Assembly (NCBI RefSeq): GCF_000382205.1
Contig: NZ_KB907791.1
Location: 1-64,000, forward strand
Direction of reading: 5' to 3'
Origin: Dyadobacter beijingensis DSM 21582
GTDB lineage: Bacteria > Bacteroidota > Bacteroidia > Cytophagales > Spirosomataceae
DNA: 64,000 nt
Below the pieces are notes generated by a model that saw only the letters and a program-made list of their open reading frames with translations, was not told the DNA's origin and ran no database searches. Made by a program: the position numbers and the translations under genes. The stretch's first letter is position 1; every line of letters begins with the position of its first letter. Below are positions 60,303 to 64,000 of this stretch, one piece after another.

Positions 60303-63029
60303 ATGAACAAAACTTTTACATTGCTTTTAGTCCTCTCATGCGCAACGCTCGCTGATGCGCAGGTACCGGAGGAAAACCGCTTTCAAAAAGTGGTATTGAC
60401 CGAAAACCTCAACGAACCGCTCGAACTGGCGGTGCTGCCCGACGAGCGCGTGCTGTTTATCGAGCGGCACGGGGCGGTGAAGTTGTACAGCCCCGTTTCC
60501 AGAAAGACGACGGTGCTCGCCACCATACCGGTCAGTACCAGGTATTCCGACAATTCCGAAGCCGAGGACGGCCTGCTGGGCGTGAACATCGACCCGCATT
60601 TTGCCCAAAACCATTGGGTGTATTTCTACTACTCGCCCGCCGGCAGCACGCCCGAGAACGTCCTCGCCCGGTACGAGCTCAAAGGTAATGCCCTCGACCT
60701 GGCTTCCAAAAAGGTAATTCTCCGCATTCCCGTCCAGCGCGATAATTGCTGCCATACCGGCGGCTCCATCGACTGGGACAGCCAGGGTAACCTGTACCTC
60801 TCTACGGGCGACAACACCAGCCCCCGGGCGTCGGACGGGTATGCGCCCATCGACGAGCGGCCGGGCAGAAGCCCTTTCGACGCACAAAAATCCTCGTCGA
60901 ATACGGCCGATCTGCGCGGAAAGATCCTCCGCATTCACCCCGAAGCCGACGGCAGTTACACCATTCCCGAGGGTAACCTGTTTCCGAAAGATGCCGGCGA
61001 CGCCAAAACTCGTCCCGAGATTTACACGATGGGCCACCGGAACCCCTATCGCATTTCGGTCGATAAAAAGAACGGTTACCTCTACTGGGGCGATGTGGGA
61101 CCAGATGCCGGTAAGGATTCGACCGGGCTCGGGCCGGCTGCCGAGGACGAGTTCGGGCAGGCACGGAAGGCCGGGAATTATGGCTGGCCGTATTTCGTGG
61201 GCGACAACAAGGCTTACTGGGATTATGATTTCGAAACGAAAAAATCGGGGGACAAATTTGTTCCTGAAAAGCCGGTCAACAATTCGCCGAACAATACCGG
61301 GCTGAACGGCCTGCCGCCTGCGCAAAAGGCATTTATCTGGTACCCGGCAGCCGAAACGAAGCGGTTTCCGCTGCTCGGCTCGGGCGGGCGGAGTGCGATG
61401 GCCGGGCCTGTGTTCTACGCGGAGCATTTTGGCAATGCAAAGCGCGCGTTTCCTGCCTATTATGACAAAAAACTTTTCATTTACGAATGGATGCGCGACT
61501 GGATCATCGCCGTAACGCTCAGTCCGAAAGGGGATTATGTTAAAATGGAGCGCTTCCTGCCCAACCTGAAACTGGAACATCCGATCGACATGGCATTCGG
61601 GCCGAACGGCGACCTGTACATCCTCGAATATGGTCAGGGCTGGTTTATGGGCAACCCGGAATCCAAGCTCGTGCGGATCGAATACAATGGCGGCAACCGC
61701 AAACCGTCCGTGGCGGCGTCGGTAGATAGAAATGCAGGCGCGGTACCATTCAAAGCACAGTTTTCTTCGGCAGGTACCCAGGATTTTGACAAAGATTCCC
61801 TGCGATACCAATGGAAAATCACCGCCGCCGGGGCCGCGCCGGTGACTTTGAATGAAGCGAACCCGGCCTATACTTTTAAAAAGAAAGGCATTTACAAAGT
61901 GGTGCTCACGGTCACCGATTCGAAAGGCCTCAAAGATGCGCAGACGCTGACCGTACAAGCGGGCAACGAGCCGCCGCAGGTTTCCATGGAACTGACGGGC
62001 GGCAACAAGTCCTTTTTCTTCCCGGGCAAACCCATTGGTTACCGGGTGAATGTGACGGACCAGGAGGATGGTAGTCTGGCTAAAAACACGATCCCGCAAT
62101 CGAAAGTGAAGATTACAGCTGCCTACCAGGATGCGGACGACAGGCCTTCGGCCAGCAAGGGCGGGCACCAGGAAGCGCCTGTGACCTTCACGGCCGGCAA
62201 AACGCTCATCGAGAAAAGCGATTGCAAGGCCTGTCATTTTGTGGACAAAAAATCGATCGGTCCGGCATTTACGGATGTGTCGGGAAAATACAAGGCGGAT
62301 GCGAACGCGGTAGCGTCGCTTTCCGACAAGATCATCAAAGGCGGCGCGGGCGTCTGGGGCGAAACGGCGATGTCGGCGCACCCGTCCATCGGCCTGCCCG
62401 AGGCGGAACAAATGGTGAAATACATATTGAGCCTGGGCAGCGGAAAGGCCGCGCCGGAATTGCTGCCGCCCGCCGGTGAGGTGGTCGCGCGCATACCCGA
62501 GGGAGGCGACCCGGGCAAAGGCATTTACAAGCTCAGGGCCACCTACACCGACAATGGCGCGAACGGAATGCCCGCCCAAATGACGGAAAAGACGCTCATT
62601 TTAAAGAACCCGACCCTGCTTTTCGGCAATGCCGACGACGCTTCGAAAAACCTCATGCGTTTCAAAATGGGTGAAAATAACCTGCTCATCGTCACCCAAC
62701 CGAATACGCACGCCATTTTCAAAAGCATTGACCTCACGGACATTACGGCGCTCGATATGGTGGTGGCTGCGCCCAAAGACCAGCTGAATGCGCAGGGCGG
62801 CATGGTGGAAGTCCGTGACGGCTCGCCCGACGGCGCCTTGCTCGGGAAAACCGAATGGATACCGCCTACCGACGATGCCAGCGCATTTACCTCGAAAACC
62901 CCTCCCAAGCCATTCCACGTACCTATCTCTCCTCAAAACGGTACCCGCGACCTGTATTTTGTTTTCAAAAACGACCAGGCGAAGGGTGCCCTGTTTGTCC
63001 CGTTTTCGGTCACATTTATTTCGAAGTGA
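60303..63029 (+). CDS. Sugar dehydrogenase - PKD - cytochrome c - CBM fusion
   Basis: A 908-residue exported protein (signal ends LADAQ). Residues about 25-460 form a PQQ-dependent glucose/sorbosone dehydrogenase propeller (EDGLLGVNIDPHF, HTGGSIDWDSQGNLYLSTGDN, GHRNPYRISVD). A PKD domain (about 470-555), a cytochrome c domain with haem motif CKACH at 641-645 and Met in ETAMSAHP, and a CBM6-like C-terminus follow. It would oxidise a sugar and pass electrons to its own haem, as in other periplasmic dehydrogenases. A soluble partner is not needed. Sugar and cofactor are inferred from the family. Confidence 0.88.
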   Translation: MNKTFTLLLVLSCATLADAQVPEENRFQKVVLTENLNEPLELAVLPDERVLFIERHGAVKLYSPVSRKTTVLATIPVSTRYSDNSEAEDGLLGVNIDPHFAQNHWVYFYYSPAGSTPENVLARYELKGNALDLASKKVILRIPVQRDNCCHTGGSIDWDSQGNLYLSTGDNTSPRASDGYAPIDERPGRSPFDAQKSSSNTADLRGKILRIHPEADGSYTIPEGNLFPKDAGDAKTRPEIYTMGHRNPYRISVDKKNGYLYWGDVGPDAGKDSTGLGPAAEDEFGQARKAGNYGWPYFVGDNKAYWDYDFETKKSGDKFVPEKPVNNSPNNTGLNGLPPAQKAFIWYPAAETKRFPLLGSGGRSAMAGPVFYAEHFGNAKRAFPAYYDKKLFIYEWMRDWIIAVTLSPKGDYVKMERFLPNLKLEHPIDMAFGPNGDLYILEYGQGWFMGNPESKLVRIEYNGGNRKPSVAASVDRNAGAVPFKAQFSSAGTQDFDKDSLRYQWKITAAGAAPVTLNEANPAYTFKKKGIYKVVLTVTDSKGLKDAQTLTVQAGNEPPQVSMELTGGNKSFFFPGKPIGYRVNVTDQEDGSLAKNTIPQSKVKITAAYQDADDRPSASKGGHQEAPVTFTAGKTLIEKSDCKACHFVDKKSIGPAFTDVSGKYKADANAVASLSDKIIKGGAGVWGETAMSAHPSIGLPEAEQMVKYILSLGSGKAAPELLPPAGEVVARIPEGGDPGKGIYKLRATYTDNGANGMPAQMTEKTLILKNPTLLFGNADDASKNLMRFKMGENNLLIVTQPNTHAIFKSIDLTDITALDMVVAAPKDQLNAQGGMVEVRDGSPDGALLGKTEWIPPTDDASAFTSKTPPKPFHVPISPQNGTRDLYFVFKNDQAKGALFVPFSVTFISK

Positions 63030-63053
63030 TTTTTAAATCTAACTAATCTGCTC

Positions 63054-64000
63054 ATGAACAATTCACGTCGTCATTTTCTAGGCCGTCTTGGGCTTGCTAC
63101 TGCGGGTCTGGGGCTTGTTTCCCTGGATTCTTTCGGAGTATCGCCTGCTGCCGCCAAATTCAATTTTGACATTTCGCTGGCCGAGTTTTCGTTTGCTTCC
63201 GAGCTTTTCAGCGGTAAAATGACCAATATGGATTTCCCGGCGCGGGCCAAAAACGAGTTCGACATTACGATACTGGAATACGTTTCCGGTTTTTTTAACA
63301 ATAAACACAAAGACCAGGCATACCTGAACGAGCTGAAAAAACGCTGCGACGACCTGGGTATGAAAAACCACCTTATCATGGTAGACGGCGAGAACCTGAC
63401 GGCGCTCGACAATGCGGCACGTGCAAAGGCCGTCGAGGCACATTACCCGTGGGTGGATGCGGCCAAATTCCTCGGCTGCTCGGCCATCCGCGTGAACCTG
63501 GGCGATGCGATGGCGATGCTTTCGGGTAAAAAAGAGGAGGGAACTCCCGCCCAGCTGGCTACGGCGGCTGTGGATGGTTATGGTAAATTGCTGGAATATG
63601 CCGGCAAAGCGGGCCTGAATGTGATCGTCGAGAACCATTTCGGGGTATCCACCGATCCGGACTGGCTGGTAGGCGTAATGAAGCAGCTGAAAGCGACCAA
63701 CAAAGGCCTGCTGCCCGATTTCGGGAACTTTTGTGCAGAAAGAAGCAAGCCGGAAACGATGGATATCAAGGGCATTATGGCCACCAAATGCGTAAAAGAG
63801 CACGAAAAATACGAAGGCGTGAAGAAAATGATGCCCTACGCCAAAGGGATCAGCGCAAAAACGCACCAGTTCGACGCCAACGGGAACGACCCGGAGACGG
63901 ACTTTATCAAAATGTTTAAGATCATCAAAGATTCGGGCTGGAACAACGGCATCGTAGGCATCGAATATGAAGGCGGCCTCATGCGCGAAATGGGCGGCGA
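63054..64000 (+). CDS. Tat-exported sugar isomerase/epimerase-like TIM-barrel protein, partial
   Basis: The frame runs from the ATG at 63054 to the right edge, giving at least 315 residues and no stop. The N-terminus MNNSRRHFLGRLGLATAG is a twin-arginine signal (SRRHFLG). The mature part is a xylose isomerase-like TIM barrel (AKFLGCSAIRVNLGD, GLNVIVENHFGVSTDPDWL with metal-ligand Glu and His, GLLPDFGNF, ISAKTHQFDANGND). It probably isomerises or epimerises a sugar derivative in the periplasm. It starts 24 nt after the dehydrogenase gene and is co-transcribed with it. Confidence 0.9.
   Translation, partial: MNNSRRHFLGRLGLATAGLGLVSLDSFGVSPAAAKFNFDISLAEFSFASELFSGKMTNMDFPARAKNEFDITILEYVSGFFNNKHKDQAYLNELKKRCDDLGMKNHLIMVDGENLTALDNAARAKAVEAHYPWVDAAKFLGCSAIRVNLGDAMAMLSGKKEEGTPAQLATAAVDGYGKLLEYAGKAGLNVIVENHFGVSTDPDWLVGVMKQLKATNKGLLPDFGNFCAERSKPETMDIKGIMATKCVKEHEKYEGVKKMMPYAKGISAKTHQFDANGNDPETDFIKMFKIIKDSGWNNGIVGIEYEGGLMREMGG

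Noticed and set aside
60336..62579. A long open frame of 747 codons on the minus strand
   Set aside because: It is the exact antisense of the sugar dehydrogenase fusion, which has clear domains; the frame is open because of the G+C-rich codon bias.

Overview
The window looks like chromosomal DNA of a Bacteroidota species, most likely a Cytophagales member such as Dyadobacter or a relative. The placement is inferred from several things: a SusC/SusD pair beside a hybrid two-component regulator, promoters of the form TTG-N20-TAnnTTTG ahead of both tRNA genes, many lipoproteins with an LxxC box, LytTR-type two-component systems, TonB-linked outer-membrane genes and a moderately high G+C content. 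No rRNA, CRISPR array or complete insertion sequence is visible.

Layout. 1-830: the 5' part of a tyrosine recombinase gene reads off the left edge, about 250 bp from the 3' end of a tRNA-Lys gene; this looks like the end of an integrated element. 0.9-16 kb: mostly housekeeping genes, namely a CHRD lipoprotein, a DEAD-box helicase, cbpA/cbpM with a VF530-type gene, an oxidoreductase, an AraC-methyltransferase fusion, a Mom-like gene overlapping miaA, citrate synthase, pdxH, a DUF349 protein and tRNA-Thr. 16-28 kb: a methyltransferase, then a carbohydrate-uptake locus (hybrid sensor-regulator, susC-like, susD-like) followed by a histidine kinase that seems to lack its N-terminus. 28-33 kb: a subclass B3 metallo-beta-lactamase, a PhoX-like lipoprotein, an imelysin-like/di-haem peroxidase fusion and an alpha/beta hydrolase.

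33-43 kb is the most unusual part. An ECF sigma factor, a membrane-anchored anti-sigma-like TPR protein and a PKD/beta-propeller lipoprotein form one minus-strand unit. Directly upstream is a five-gene unit encoding two caspase-like peptidases, a papain-like peptidase with a DUF4384-like tail, an FlgO-like/DUF4384-like protein and a membrane protein that shares a module with one caspase. All five have signal peptides, so this looks like an exported proteolytic system, possibly under the neighbouring sigma factor.

43-51 kb holds a GNAT protein, a response regulator with no partner kinase, and a czcCBA-type metal efflux operon. 51-60 kb holds an FKBP lipoprotein, a YD-repeat-like lipoprotein, a hydrolase, a LytTR/LytS-type two-component pair, a phytanoyl-CoA dioxygenase-like protein, galactonate dehydratase and a START-domain protein. 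59.4-64 kb holds an NrtR-like regulator with a degenerate Nudix box, divergent from a sugar dehydrogenase-PKD-cytochrome c-CBM fusion and a Tat-exported sugar isomerase-like protein that runs off the right edge.
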